Below the pieces are notes generated by a model. That model saw nothing but the letters and a program-made list of their open reading frames with translations. It made no database searches and was not told the DNA's origin. A stretch of DNA of 64,000 bases from Butyrivibrio sp. FCS014 (GTDB lineage Bacteria > Bacillota > Clostridia > Lachnospirales > Lachnospiraceae). The translations under genes and the position numbers were made by a program. Each line of letters starts with the position of its first letter. Positions within the stretch are counted from its first letter, which is position 1. The DNA lies in contig NZ_JAHA01000003.1 in the NCBI RefSeq assembly GCF_000526935.1, positions 124,001 to 188,000 on the forward strand. Reading direction: 5' to 3'. Shown in pieces: positions 43,209-52,031 of this stretch.

Positions 43209-43871
43209 ATGAGAATACAGTATTACGGAAATCCCAATTCAGATACAGTGATCATTCAGCCTGCAGACATCAGGGATGATTCGCCGGAAAGTGAGCTTGC
43301 GCTCATAAAAGAGAATACGGGAAAAGACATACTGATAGCAGCGGTCTTTGTGGATGACTGGAACAATGATCTGTCGCCCTGGGAAGCCCCGGCTGTGTTC
43401 GGAAATGAGAATTTTGGCTGCGGCGCCGCAGGAACCCTGGATTATATCATTAATGATGTGCTCCCTGAAATTATGTCTCCTGGCAAAAAAGATAGCGATG
43501 AAAGAAAAGCCGCAACAAAAAAGCTCTACCTGGGTGGATATTCCCTGGCAGGGCTGTTTAGTCTGTGGGCCGCATATAACACGGATAAATTTGACGGGAT
43601 AGCCGCAGTATCACCATCTGTCTGGTTCCCCGGATTTATGGAATATGTGGAAGGAAACAAGATCCTGACCCCAAAGGTGTATCTTAGCATAGGCGATAAA
43701 GAAGAAAAAGTCAGAAGCAGTGTGATTTCCAAGGTAGGAGACAACCTCAGGGAAATCCACAGGCTTCTGACATCTTTGAACATTGAAACTACGCTTGAAT
43801 ATAATCCCGGTAATCATTTTAGAGACCCGGATATCCGGGTCTCTAAAGGATTTTCTTACTTGATATTATGA
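43209..43871 (+). CDS. Alpha/beta-hydrolase, esterase-like
   Basis: A 220-residue cytoplasmic hydrolase. The nucleophile Ser lies in GGYSLAGLFSLWAA (GxSxxG), an acid candidate in LSIGDKEEK, and the His in PGNHFRDP, giving a plausible catalytic triad in the expected order. It resembles the Fes/esterase-D-like putative esterases, but no substrate can be named. Its last codons contain a 30-bp perfect palindrome, and its stop overlaps the end of nrdD by six bases. Confidence 0.8.
   Translation: MRIQYYGNPNSDTVIIQPADIRDDSPESELALIKENTGKDILIAAVFVDDWNNDLSPWEAPAVFGNENFGCGAAGTLDYIINDVLPEIMSPGKKDSDERKAATKKLYLGGYSLAGLFSLWAAYNTDKFDGIAAVSPSVWFPGFMEYVEGNKILTPKVYLSIGDKEEKVRSSVISKVGDNLREIHRLLTSLNIETTLEYNPGNHFRDPDIRVSKGFSYLIL
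43818..43847. terminator. Perfect 30-bp palindrome in the esterase 3' end
   Basis: Centre GGATATCC, arms TTTAGAGACCCGGAT and its complement, no mismatch. It codes for the RDPDIRVSK segment. It lies 18 bases past the nrdD stop and likely ends nrdD transcription (and perhaps the esterase mRNA) while serving as coding sequence. Confidence 0.65.
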
Positions 43872-46274
43872 TACATGAATATTCTCAATCCATGACTTGA
43901 TGTCTGATACTCCCAGCAGCTTCTCGTAACCTTCTCCTGAAGGAACAACAAGGGTAGGAGCCTGCATGATACCGTATTTCTCCACAAGATCGGGATTTTC
44001 GTTGGCATCAAGAGTCTTGTAGATAACGCCGGCCTTGTCCAGGAGAGATCCTGCAATCTTGCAGTTAGGACAGGTCTGAGTCTTGAACAGCATAACTGTA
44101 TTGGTAGTAAGGTTAGCTGCATTCTCTTTGGAATCTGAGTTCGACTTCTTAACAGACGCCTCTACAAAATCAACTTTCCTTGGGCCTTGGTGGGTAAGCT
44201 TGGAGTGGCCGATGTTGTAAACGCGGCGATCCTTGTACTCCTGAGCCTTTCCGTCATTCCAGTTTGCAACAGGGCGGTAGTAGCCGGTGATTCGGCTGTA
44301 AACCTCTGTCTTTGCTCCGCAGTGAGGACAAACGGTCTGCTCACCTGCAAGGTATCCGTGCTCCTTACATACTGAGTATGTAGGTGACATTGTGTAGTAA
44401 GGAAGCTTGTAGTTCTCTGCAATCTTTCTAACAAGGGTAGCGGCTGCCTTCCAGTCGGGAAGCTTCTCTCCAAGGAATGCATGGAATACTGTTCCTGATG
44501 TATAAAGTGTCTGCAGCTCATCCTGAATATCAAGTGCTGAGAATATATCCTCAGTAAATCCTACAGGAAGATGAGATGAGTTGGTGTAGTAAGGTGTACC
44601 GTTCATGTTTGCAGTGATGATATCGGGATAGAGCTCCTTGTCATGCTTAGCAAAGCGATATGTGGTAGACTCTGCAGGTGTTGCCTCAAGGTTGTAAAGA
44701 TCTCCGTCATATTTCTCCTGATAATCGGAGAGACGCTCTCTCATGTGATTGAGAACTGCCTTTGAGAATTCCTGAGTCCTCTCATCTGTCATATCAGCTC
44801 CGAGCCACTTTGCATTAAGGCCAACCTCGTTCATGCCGATAAGGCCGATGGTTGAGAAGTGGTTTGAGAAGGTTCCCAGGTATCTCTTGGTATAAGGGTA
44901 AAGTCCCTGATCAAGGAGTCTTGTGATAACCTGTCTCTTGGTATGAAGACTTCTTGCAGCAACATCCATAAGGTGATCAAGTCTCTTGTAGAAGTCAGCC
45001 TCATCGGATGCCAGGTATGCGATCCTGGGCATATTGATGGTAACAACACCGATAGATCCTGTTGACTCGCCGGAACCGAAGAATCCGCCGGATTTCTTGC
45101 GGAGCTCTCTGAGGTCGAGACGAAGTCTGCAGCACATGGAACGAACATCTGAAGGCTCCATGTCGGAGTTGATATAATTTGAGAAATAAGGTGTGCCGTA
45201 CTTGGCGGTCATTTCGAAGAGGAGCTTGTTGTTCTCGGTCTCGCTCCAATCAAAATCACGTGTTATTGAATAAGTAGGGATAGGATACTGGAATCCACGT
45301 CCGTTGGCATCGCCTTCGATCATGGTCTCAAGGAATGCCTTGTTGACCATATCCATTTCCTTCTGGCAATCGCCATAAGTGAAGTCAAGTTCCTTGCCTC
45401 CAACTATTGCGTTGAGGTTCTTAAGGTCAGCGGGTACAGTCCAGTCTAAGGTGATGTTTGAGAAAGGCGCCTGAGTTCCCCATCTTGAAGGAGTGTTTAC
45501 GCCGTAAACAAAGGACTGAACACACTGCTTAACTTCCTTATAGGAAAGGTTGTCAACCTTAACAAAAGGTGCAAGATATGTATCAAAGGATGAGAATGCC
45601 TGAGCACCGGCCCATTCATTCTGCATGATTCCAAGGAAGTTGACCATCTGATTTGCAAGTGTTGACAGATGGTTGGCGGGAGATGAAGTTATCTTGCCGG
45701 GAACACCGCCAAGACCTTCCTGGATCAGCTGCTTAAGACTCCAGCCAGCGCAGTAGCCTGTGAGCATGGAAAGGTCATGAATATGGATTGCGGCTGATCT
45801 GTGGGCGTTTGCTATCTCTTCGTCATAAACTTCTGAGAGCCAGTAGTTAGCTGTGATGGCTCCTGAATTGGACAGGATAAGTCCGCCAACAGAGTAGGTT
45901 ACTGTAGAGTTCTCTTTAACTCTCCAGTCGTTGATCTTAAGATAATCGTCAACAAGGTCCTTGTAGTTAAGAAGGGCAGAGTTGACGTTACGAACCTTCT
46001 CACGCTGCTTACGATAAAGAATATATGCCTTTGAAACATCAGAGTAGCCGGATTCGGAAAGCACCTTCTCTACGCTGTCCTGGATCTCCTCTACGGTGAT
46101 CTTGCCATCTTTTACCTTAGCCTCGAAATCTGAAGCTACCCTCAGAGCGATAAGGTCGATGACGCTTGAGTGATAATCTTTCTCAAGGGCAACGAAAGCT
46201 TTGGTTATAGCTGCAGAGATCTTGGAAATATTAAACTCCGCAATTGTTCCGTCTCTTTTTACTACCTGATACAT
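43866..46274 (-). CDS. nrdD: Anaerobic ribonucleoside-triphosphate reductase with C-terminal redoxin domain
   Basis: An 802-residue class III reductase that makes dNTPs without oxygen. An N-terminal ATP-cone (1-95, beginning VVKRDGTIAEFN) senses dATP/ATP. The ten-stranded barrel follows. The zinc site uses CKEHG and CPHCG, and the glycyl radical residue is Gly664 in SRITGYYRP. Beyond the usual end, about 80 residues form a glutaredoxin/thioredoxin-like domain with CPNC (735-738) and APTLVVP. That points to a redoxin-driven enzyme rather than a formate-driven one. It has its own promoter with NrdR boxes. Confidence 0.95.
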   Translation of the reverse strand: MYQVVKRDGTIAEFNISKISAAITKAFVALEKDYHSSVIDLIALRVASDFEAKVKDGKITVEEIQDSVEKVLSESGYSDVSKAYILYRKQREKVRNVNSALLNYKDLVDDYLKINDWRVKENSTVTYSVGGLILSNSGAITANYWLSEVYDEEIANAHRSAAIHIHDLSMLTGYCAGWSLKQLIQEGLGGVPGKITSSPANHLSTLANQMVNFLGIMQNEWAGAQAFSSFDTYLAPFVKVDNLSYKEVKQCVQSFVYGVNTPSRWGTQAPFSNITLDWTVPADLKNLNAIVGGKELDFTYGDCQKEMDMVNKAFLETMIEGDANGRGFQYPIPTYSITRDFDWSETENNKLLFEMTAKYGTPYFSNYINSDMEPSDVRSMCCRLRLDLRELRKKSGGFFGSGESTGSIGVVTINMPRIAYLASDEADFYKRLDHLMDVAARSLHTKRQVITRLLDQGLYPYTKRYLGTFSNHFSTIGLIGMNEVGLNAKWLGADMTDERTQEFSKAVLNHMRERLSDYQEKYDGDLYNLEATPAESTTYRFAKHDKELYPDIITANMNGTPYYTNSSHLPVGFTEDIFSALDIQDELQTLYTSGTVFHAFLGEKLPDWKAAATLVRKIAENYKLPYYTMSPTYSVCKEHGYLAGEQTVCPHCGAKTEVYSRITGYYRPVANWNDGKAQEYKDRRVYNIGHSKLTHQGPRKVDFVEASVKKSNSDSKENAANLTTNTVMLFKTQTCPNCKIAGSLLDKAGVIYKTLDANENPDLVEKYGIMQAPTLVVPSGEGYEKLLGVSDIKSWIENIHVS

Positions 46275-46319
46275 AATAATCCCCCTACAAATGATGTTGT
46301 GGCTATTTTCGATAGATAA

Positions 46320-46348
46320 ACCATATCATAATTGTTAATCTGTGTCAA
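46320..46348 (-). promoter_or_regulatory. nrdD promoter
   Basis: On the minus strand TTGACA (46348-46343), 17 bases, then TATGGT (46325-46320). The -35 overlaps an NrdR box. Confidence 0.78.
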
Positions 46349-46358
46349 TATATTGATA
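46343..46358. promoter_or_regulatory. NrdR box, proximal
   Basis: Core CAATATATTG (46346-46355), matching the NrdR consensus acaCwATATATwGtgt. Its centre is 31 bases from the second box. Confidence 0.75.
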
Positions 46359-46373
46359 AACGAAAAAACATAA

Positions 46374-46389
46374 ACACAATATATTGTGG
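46374..46389. promoter_or_regulatory. NrdR box, distal
   Basis: ACACAATATATTGTGG, nearly the full consensus palindrome. The 31-base spacing to the proximal box is three helical turns, the arrangement typical of NrdR operators. Confidence 0.82.
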
Positions 46390-46396
46390 TTTGATG

Positions 46397-47086
46397 TCAA
46401 ATTCCCCGGATCTTCGCAGAAGGCACATATTCTCTGACAGTCTCCAGGAAAAGAGCCATCTCTTCCTCGGAAGGACTCGAAAGAGCCTTGTCAGGTACGG
46501 TATCCCGCTCCACAAACTGCTGAAGATAGTATGCTTTGGCGCCTTGTATCCATTTGCCAATCTCAACAAAACTTTCCTTATTATGGAGCTCTTTTACCAC
46601 GGTAGTGCGGAACTCGTAGTCGGGAGCGCTATTCATGATGATACGGACGCTTTCTTTGATATTGTCAATATTAAGGTTTGAAACTCCCGATGTGACACTA
46701 TATCTTGTGGGAGAATTCTTTATGTCCATGGCAACATAATCCGCAAGCCCTCTTTCAAGAAGCTGCGAAAGCCGCTCCGGGTGGCATCCGTTGGTATCCA
46801 GCTTGATGAGATAACCCATTTTACGTATCTTTTCCATAAAGACATCGATGTCCGGCCGCATCAGAGGCTCACCTCCGGTTATCGCTACACCGTCAAGCAG
46901 TCCCTGCCTCTTTTTCAGGAAGAAAAAAAGCTCCTCCTCGTCCATTACAGGCTGCGCGGTGCCGTCCACCAGCTCAAAATTGTGGCAGTAGGGGCACCTT
47001 AGATCGCACCCCGCAAGAAACACCGTGCAGGCCACATGTTCAGGGTAATCCAAAAGGGTCATTTTCTGTAAACCATGAATCAACAT
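46397..47086 (-). CDS. nrdG: Anaerobic ribonucleotide reductase activating protein
   Basis: A 229-residue radical-SAM enzyme that makes the glycyl radical on NrdD. The cluster motif is CDLRCPYC (Cys27, Cys31, Cys34), followed by GGEPLMRPD (SAM-binding GGE) and later strands. The length is that of the longer, Pfl-activase-like NrdG form. It lies upstream of nrdD with 122 bases between, in which nrdD has its own regulated promoter. AAGGAGAAAC precedes the start. Confidence 0.93.
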   Translation of the reverse strand: MLIHGLQKMTLLDYPEHVACTVFLAGCDLRCPYCHNFELVDGTAQPVMDEEELFFFLKKRQGLLDGVAITGGEPLMRPDIDVFMEKIRKMGYLIKLDTNGCHPERLSQLLERGLADYVAMDIKNSPTRYSVTSGVSNLNIDNIKESVRIIMNSAPDYEFRTTVVKELHNKESFVEIGKWIQGAKAYYLQQFVERDTVPDKALSSPSEEEMALFLETVREYVPSAKIRGI

Positions 47087-47183
47087 ATTGTTTCTCCTTA
47101 ACTAAAATCATAGGGAATATGCGCCTATCTAGTATATCAAAAAAAGCCATATCGTGATAACATAGAAAACGAGGTGTTGAAAA

Positions 47184-48209
47184 ATGGCAGCCAAAACTTC
47201 GGACTTTAATGTCAAACAAAGACAATTGAATGAAGATATTACCAGCGGCAATTTTAAGCCCTGTTACCTATTATATGGAGAAGAGGCGTACCTTCGTTTC
47301 CAGAATCGCGACAAGCTCCTTAAGGCCCTGTCCTGCGATGCAAGTTCCATGAACTTCAACAGATACAAGGGCAAGGATATAGTCCCCGGAGAAGTGATAG
47401 ACATGGCAGAGACCATGCCGTTTCTTGCGGAGAAGAGAGTGATCCTTATTGAGGACAGCGGCTTTTTCAAGGAGGGATGCCCTGAACTTGCAGAGTATCT
47501 CAAGTCTCCGGCAGATACGGTGATCTTTATTTTTGTGGAGCAGGAGCTGGATAAGCGCAAGGATATGTTCAAGGCGGTTTCCAAGCTTGGATTTGAGATG
47601 GAATGTGAGATCCAGACCGAGGATACCCTCTACAGATGGATAAAGAGCAGATGCGCAAACGAGGGAAAAGAGATATCGCCAAGAGCCCAGGCCCTTCTTG
47701 TGGAGCGGGTCGGTACCGACATGTCAAACATAGCAACTGAAATTGAAAAGCTTGTGTGCTATTGTATCGACAGGCCTTCCATTACAGAAGACGATATTGA
47801 GGCTGTCTGCGCCCATTACCTTACCAGCAGGATATTTGCCATGACCGATGCCATATCCGAGAGGAATCAGAGAAAGGCTATCGAGCTCTATTACGATATG
47901 CTGGCGCTGAAGGAACCGCCGGCCAAGATACTGGCCATGATTACCAGGCAGTTCAACATTATGTACCAGGTCAAGGAACTTAATGACAGGGGCGTTGACA
48001 GATCCACCATTGCAAGTGCAGCCAAGATCCAGCCCTTCTTTGTACAGAAGTATCTCAATTGGGCAAGAGGCTACAGCTTCAAAGAACTTAAGGATACCCT
48101 GGAGCTGTGTGCTTCCCAGGACGAAGCCGTTAAGACCGGCAGGCTGGACTATGTTATCGCAGTTGAAATGGTGATAGTCAAATGCAGCAGAGCAAACAAG
48201 GCAGGTTGA
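47184..48209 (+). CDS. holA: DNA polymerase III subunit delta
   Basis: A 341-residue clamp-loader subunit. Landmarks are the N-terminal CYLLYGEEAYLR, the VILIEDSGFF strand, and the C-terminal DTLELCASQDEAVKTGRLD segment. Delta opens the sliding clamp. In many Firmicutes holA follows comEC; here the two are separated by about 9 kb. A GAGGTG site lies upstream. Confidence 0.94.
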   Translation: MAAKTSDFNVKQRQLNEDITSGNFKPCYLLYGEEAYLRFQNRDKLLKALSCDASSMNFNRYKGKDIVPGEVIDMAETMPFLAEKRVILIEDSGFFKEGCPELAEYLKSPADTVIFIFVEQELDKRKDMFKAVSKLGFEMECEIQTEDTLYRWIKSRCANEGKEISPRAQALLVERVGTDMSNIATEIEKLVCYCIDRPSITEDDIEAVCAHYLTSRIFAMTDAISERNQRKAIELYYDMLALKEPPAKILAMITRQFNIMYQVKELNDRGVDRSTIASAAKIQPFFVQKYLNWARGYSFKELKDTLELCASQDEAVKTGRLDYVIAVEMVIVKCSRANKAG

Positions 48210-48211
48210 CA

Positions 48212-48240
48212 TTGAAATAACAGATTCTTTATCTTATAAT
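48212..48240 (+). promoter_or_regulatory. Promoter of the DUF1653 gene
   Basis: TTGAAA (48212-48217), a 17-base spacer, TATAAT (48235-48240), immediately after holA. Confidence 0.75.
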
Positions 48241-48249
48241 ATGCAGATG

Positions 48250-48266
48250 TGTGACCGACGGTCACA
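48250..48266. promoter_or_regulatory. TGTGACC-GAC-GGTCACA inverted repeat at the transcription start
   Basis: Perfect 7-bp arms with a 3-base centre, at the expected +1 to +20 position of the preceding promoter and 14 bases before the GTG start. It could be an operator or a short mRNA hairpin near the ribosome site. Confidence 0.55.
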
Positions 48267-48280
48267 GAGAGGGGAAAACA

Positions 48281-48871
48281 GTGGAAAGACCAAGACCGCA
48301 GGAAATCTACAGACATTTTAAGGGCAATCTTTATCAGATCGTGACCATAGCCATCCATTCCGAGACAAGAGAAGAGATGGTGGTGTATCAGGCGCTGTAT
48401 CCGGATTTCAAGACCTATGTAAGGCCTCTTGATATGTTCATGTCAGAGGTAGACAGGAACAAGTATCCGTCAGCAAGACAGAAGATGCGCTTTGAGAAGG
48501 TTACAGACCTTGAGCCCGCACCGGCACCTGAATTTAAGAGCACGCCTGCACCTGAATTTAAAAGCGAGGAGCCTTCATCTGAAAATGAGTCTGTAAGGAC
48601 CGGCGATGTCATGAGCAAGAGCCTGGACGAGGAAGCCAAGGATCTTAACCTTGATCCGTTGGTGATCCAGTTCATGGATGCGGATCTTGCCGCTGAGAAG
48701 CTTGATATTCTGGCAAGACTCAGGCCCACAATAACAAATGATATGATTGATATCATGGCTTTGTCTGTGGGAGTGGTTGTCAATGAAGGGGATGTTTACG
48801 ACAGGTATGTGGACCTTCGAAACTGCCTTTCGGCAATCGAGAAGTTTGAGAGCAAGAGATTAAGGGATTAA
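48281..48871 (+). CDS. DUF1653 domain protein
   Basis: A 196-residue soluble protein. Residues 1-70 form a DUF1653 domain (YRHFKGNLYQIVTIAIHSET..VVYQALY). A linker with a near-exact double APEFKS repeat and then a helical C-terminal half follow (about 110-196). It starts with GTG at 48281 after a GAGAGGGG site; an ATG at 48251 sits inside the inverted repeat and lacks a site. The function is unknown. The fusion of DUF1653 to a helical tail is less common than the stand-alone form. Confidence 0.82.
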   Translation: MERPRPQEIYRHFKGNLYQIVTIAIHSETREEMVVYQALYPDFKTYVRPLDMFMSEVDRNKYPSARQKMRFEKVTDLEPAPAPEFKSTPAPEFKSEEPSSENESVRTGDVMSKSLDEEAKDLNLDPLVIQFMDADLAAEKLDILARLRPTITNDMIDIMALSVGVVVNEGDVYDRYVDLRNCLSAIEKFESKRLRD

Positions 48872-48905
48872 TGAAAAAGGATTAAGGAATTAAGGAGTCG
48901 GAATT

Positions 48906-49931
48906 ATGAAATTACTGTCAATTGCAGTTCCCTGCTACAACTCGCAGGACTACATGTCAAAGTGTATCGATTCATTGCTTGTGGGCGGTGAAGAGGTTGA
49001 GATCCTCATTGTAGATGACGGTTCCAAGGACAGAACCGCAGAGATCGCAGATGAGTACCAGGCCAAGTACCCTACAATCTGCAGAGCGATCCACAAACCC
49101 AACGGCGGACACGGTTCAGCTGTAAACGCCGGTATCGAGAATGCATCAGGTCTCTTCTTCAAAGTAGTGGACTCTGATGACTGGGTAAAAGAGATAGCTT
49201 ACAGAAAGATCCTCAGCACACTGGCAGAGCTTGCCGGCGGAGACAGACAGCTGGATCTTCTTATCAGTAACTTTGTATATAACAAGGTGGGAGAGAAGCG
49301 CCACAAGGTTATGCGCTACAACACCATGTTCCCCATCGAGCAGATGTTTACCTGGAAGGATGTTAAGAGGACTCCCAAGGGACATTATCTTCTTATGCAT
49401 TCCGCTATTTACAGGACCAAGCTCCTTAGACAGTGCGGACTTAAGCTTCCTGAGCATACCTTCTACGTTGACAATATCTATGTTTTTAACCCGCTTCCTT
49501 TTGTTAAGAACATGTATTACCTGGATGTAAACTTCTATTATTACTACATCGGAAGAGAAGACCAGTCCGTAAATCAGAAGATCATGCTCTCCAGGATCGA
49601 TCAGCAGATCAGGGTAAACAAGCTGATGGTTGATTACTACGTAGAGAACATCGGAATGATCAGAAGCCGCAAGGAACTCAACAAGTACATGTTCAATTAC
49701 CTTGAGATCATTACCGCCATTTCCTCAGTCCTTCTTATAACTGAGGATACAAAGGAGAACCTCGCCAAGAGACAGGAGCTCTTAAATTACATCAGGGAAA
49801 AGAGTGTTCCGCTGTACCTCAAGATCAGATACAGTATCGAGGGTAACTACATTTATCTTCCCGGTAAGGGCGGCAGAAAGATAACTCTTGCAGGCTATAA
49901 GCTTCTGCAGAGAATATTCCATTTCAACTGA
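48906..49931 (+). CDS. Family 2 glycosyltransferase
   Basis: A 341-residue enzyme with a GT-A fold. The opening reads LSIAVPCYNSQDYM, the first acidic site is IVDDGSKD, and the metal-binding DxD appears in VDSDDW. GGHGSAVNAG is the usual sugar-nucleotide stretch. No membrane segment is obvious, so it works in the cytoplasm or loosely at the membrane. It probably adds sugar to a cell-surface glycan or lipid; the neighbours (PAP2 protein, lipid kinase) hint at lipid-linked substrates (inference). Confidence 0.9.
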   Translation: MKLLSIAVPCYNSQDYMSKCIDSLLVGGEEVEILIVDDGSKDRTAEIADEYQAKYPTICRAIHKPNGGHGSAVNAGIENASGLFFKVVDSDDWVKEIAYRKILSTLAELAGGDRQLDLLISNFVYNKVGEKRHKVMRYNTMFPIEQMFTWKDVKRTPKGHYLLMHSAIYRTKLLRQCGLKLPEHTFYVDNIYVFNPLPFVKNMYYLDVNFYYYYIGREDQSVNQKIMLSRIDQQIRVNKLMVDYYVENIGMIRSRKELNKYMFNYLEIITAISSVLLITEDTKENLAKRQELLNYIREKSVPLYLKIRYSIEGNYIYLPGKGGRKITLAGYKLLQRIFHFN

Positions 49932-49993
49932 TATTATTGTAATTTTACATGAAGAATTTACGTTTAACAGAGATATTATGTTAATTTTGAACA

Positions 49994-50021
49994 TTTACAC
50001 TAAAAGATAAAGTGCTAAAAT
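49994..50021 (+). promoter_or_regulatory. Promoter of the PAP2 gene
   Basis: TTTACA (49994-49999), a 16-base spacer and TAAAAT (50016-50021) preceded by TGC (extended -10). Confidence 0.6.
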
Positions 50022-50081
50022 AATCTTTAAAATGTAGATGTAAACTAGTTTATTTTACTTGAACGTTTTTTGAGGAGTATT

Positions 50082-50789
50082 ATGAAAAAGAAATATGAAA
50101 TGTGGACGGGGAGAACTGTCGACAGAGAGCTGGGCAGAGATCTTTTCAGACTCGCGCTGCCTATTCTCTTTTACGCACCGTTTTATCTTATCTGGTTCGT
50201 ATACATAGAGAAGCACACCTTTGCGCACTACTCCATCATCCATACAGCTGTTGATGACATGATCCCCTTCGTTGAGGCTTTTGTCATCCCCTATTATATG
50301 TGGTTTGCTTATGTTTCGGTTGTCCTTTTGTTCTTTATGTTCTCGCTGGATGTTGAGGACTACTACAAGAATTTTATTTTCCTGGCAACCGGAATGACAA
50401 TTTTCCTTATAGTATCAACACTGTTTCCCAATATGCATCAGCTTCGTCCCATGGTTATGCCAAGAGACAACGTGTTTACACAGCTGGTGGGAGTGATCTA
50501 CAGAACTGATACATCATCAAATCTCTGGCCCAGCATTCATGTTTATAACTCCATTGGGACCATGATCGCTATCCATCACAGCAAGAGATTTGGTAAAGTC
50601 GGGAAGATTGTAGGAGACGTTATAGGAATCTCCATTATCCTTTCCACACTGTTTATCAAACAGCACTCAGTATATGATGTTATAACAGCCTTCATCATGG
50701 CCATCATTTTCTATCTGCTGTTTTACCACACATCTCTTCTTGAGAGCTTCTGCACAAAGCAGGAGGAGAGAGTGGCAGTGAGAGCTTAA
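50082..50789 (+). CDS. PAP2 superfamily membrane phosphatase
   Basis: A 235-residue protein with six likely membrane segments. The PAP2 active-site motifs are present in reduced form: a first-motif region near QLRPMVMPR, WPSIHVYNS (PSxH) and KQHSVYDV (HxxxD). Such proteins dephosphorylate lipid phosphates such as undecaprenyl pyrophosphate or phosphatidate, or transfer phospho-head groups. The pattern resembles the inositol-phosphotransferase-like PAP2 branch. The start follows TTGAGGAG. Confidence 0.8.
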   Translation: MKKKYEMWTGRTVDRELGRDLFRLALPILFYAPFYLIWFVYIEKHTFAHYSIIHTAVDDMIPFVEAFVIPYYMWFAYVSVVLLFFMFSLDVEDYYKNFIFLATGMTIFLIVSTLFPNMHQLRPMVMPRDNVFTQLVGVIYRTDTSSNLWPSIHVYNSIGTMIAIHHSKRFGKVGKIVGDVIGISIILSTLFIKQHSVYDVITAFIMAIIFYLLFYHTSLLESFCTKQEERVAVRA

Positions 50790-50806
50790 CCCACAGGTAC
50801 ATAATT

Positions 50807-50839
50807 AAAGCGCACAGGCTTTTGGCCGGTGCGCTTTTT
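50807..50839 (+). terminator. Terminator after the PAP2 gene
   Basis: AAAGCGCAC / GTGCGCTTT (9 bp) around an inner AGGC/GGCC pairing and a TTTT-containing loop, followed by TT. Confidence 0.83.
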
Positions 50840-50882
50840 GCATGCTCAATGGGACGTAATTTCTGATTTGGAAAAAGAGTCA

Positions 50883-51854
50883 TCAGATCATTAAATGCAG
50901 CTTTTGCCTGAGACATTCCAGGGTGATGTTGTCTGACTTTACGGAAACCTCTCCGTCGGTGTGGACCCAAAGAGGCTCGGCGGTCTTAATGGTCACTTTC
51001 CTTGCGGTGTAGTGATAAACACCCTTGAATCTGTAGTGCTTGCCAAAGTATGCAAAGGGAAGGGCCCTGAACATGGCAGGCTTGGTCATGTTTCCGATAA
51101 CACACAGATCAAAGAGACCGTCGGTAAGATCCGCGGTGGGAGTCATGTTAAAGCCACCACCCTCGTAGTGATGTATCATGGTGGCAACAAAGAGGAAGTG
51201 ATCAAGATGAACTGTGGTGCCGCAATCAAGTTCAATATCACATGGTATCTTTTTGGCCCCAAGAAGCTGCCTGATAGCGATACTTCCATAGGTTAGTTTT
51301 CCAAGGCCGAGTTTATTGAAAAAGTTCTTGGTTCCCGAGCTTAATGCTTCTTCACATACTGCTGCATCAAAGCCAATACCGGAACTTACATCAAATATTC
51401 TGACATCGGATACATTCTCTTCGTGAAGTCTTGAGTAGGTATCAGACATGCTGTTGTAGGTAAGGCGGCCCAGGTCCAGGGATCTTAGCTCTTTTCCCTC
51501 AACAATTCTGTCTACAAGTTCCTGAGGATCCTTGGGAAGATCCAGATCTCTTGAAAAATCGTTGCTGGATCCAATGGGAATATATCCAACAAGCACCTTA
51601 TCAAAGTCATCTATTCCGTTTATGGCTTCGTTGAGGGTTCCGTCTCCTCCAAGAACAACTATCTTAAGAGGAAGATCCGAGGGTTCACTTTCTGCGGAAG
51701 TGATCTGATGGGCCAGCTCGGTGGCGTGCCCCGGTCCCTTTGTAAATGCAGCTCGAAATTCCAGTCCCCTGTCTTTAAAGCTCTTTTCCAGCTTTTTCCA
51801 TATTTCTTTTCCCTTGCCCGATCGGGCCGAAGGATTGACTATACAGTAATACAT
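50883..51854 (-). CDS. Diacylglycerol/lipid kinase family protein (YegS/BmrU-type)
   Basis: A 323-residue cytoplasmic enzyme. The N-terminal nucleotide-binding half contains the family loops NPSARSGKG and VLGGDGTLNEAINGI. The C-terminal half is a beta-sandwich with GSSNDFSRDL and DGLFDLCVI. It phosphorylates diacylglycerol or a related lipid to re-enter phospholipid synthesis. A GGGAG site precedes the ATG. Divergent from glyA. Together with the PAP2 gene it forms a lipid kinase/phosphatase pair facing each other. Confidence 0.9.
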   Translation of the reverse strand: MYYCIVNPSARSGKGKEIWKKLEKSFKDRGLEFRAAFTKGPGHATELAHQITSAESEPSDLPLKIVVLGGDGTLNEAINGIDDFDKVLVGYIPIGSSNDFSRDLDLPKDPQELVDRIVEGKELRSLDLGRLTYNSMSDTYSRLHEENVSDVRIFDVSSGIGFDAAVCEEALSSGTKNFFNKLGLGKLTYGSIAIRQLLGAKKIPCDIELDCGTTVHLDHFLFVATMIHHYEGGGFNMTPTADLTDGLFDLCVIGNMTKPAMFRALPFAYFGKHYRFKGVYHYTARKVTIKTAEPLWVHTDGEVSVKSDNITLECLRQKLHLMI

Positions 51855-51898
51855 ATATGAAACTCCCTTGTTAATTTGTGATTTTATTCTCTAGAATT

Positions 51899-51963
51899 GT
51901 ATCACAAAAATGGATACTTATTTTTAAATTTTACGGGTAGAATTTTGCCGGATTGTGTGATAC
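51899..51963. promoter_or_regulatory. Split inverted repeat between the lipid kinase gene and glyA
   Basis: GTATCACA (51899-51906) and TGTGATAC (51956-51963) are exact complements, 49 bases apart, in the 177-base divergent promoter region. A looping repressor or a chance pairing are both possible. Confidence 0.4.
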
Positions 51964-52031
51964 GATAAGCAGGATGTTTGTACTTTAACGCATTAAACTG
52001 TAAAAAGATAATATTTCGGGAGGAAAAGGGA

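Noticed and set aside
43866..46274. The Gly in RRVYNIG as the NrdD glycyl radical site
   Set aside because: The residue in the SRITGYYRP stretch (Gly664), right after the zinc cysteines, fits the known position better.
48207..48240. A TTGACA upstream of TATAAT before the DUF1653 gene
   Set aside because: The spacing is 23 bases; the nearby TTGAAA with a 17-base spacer is the better -35.
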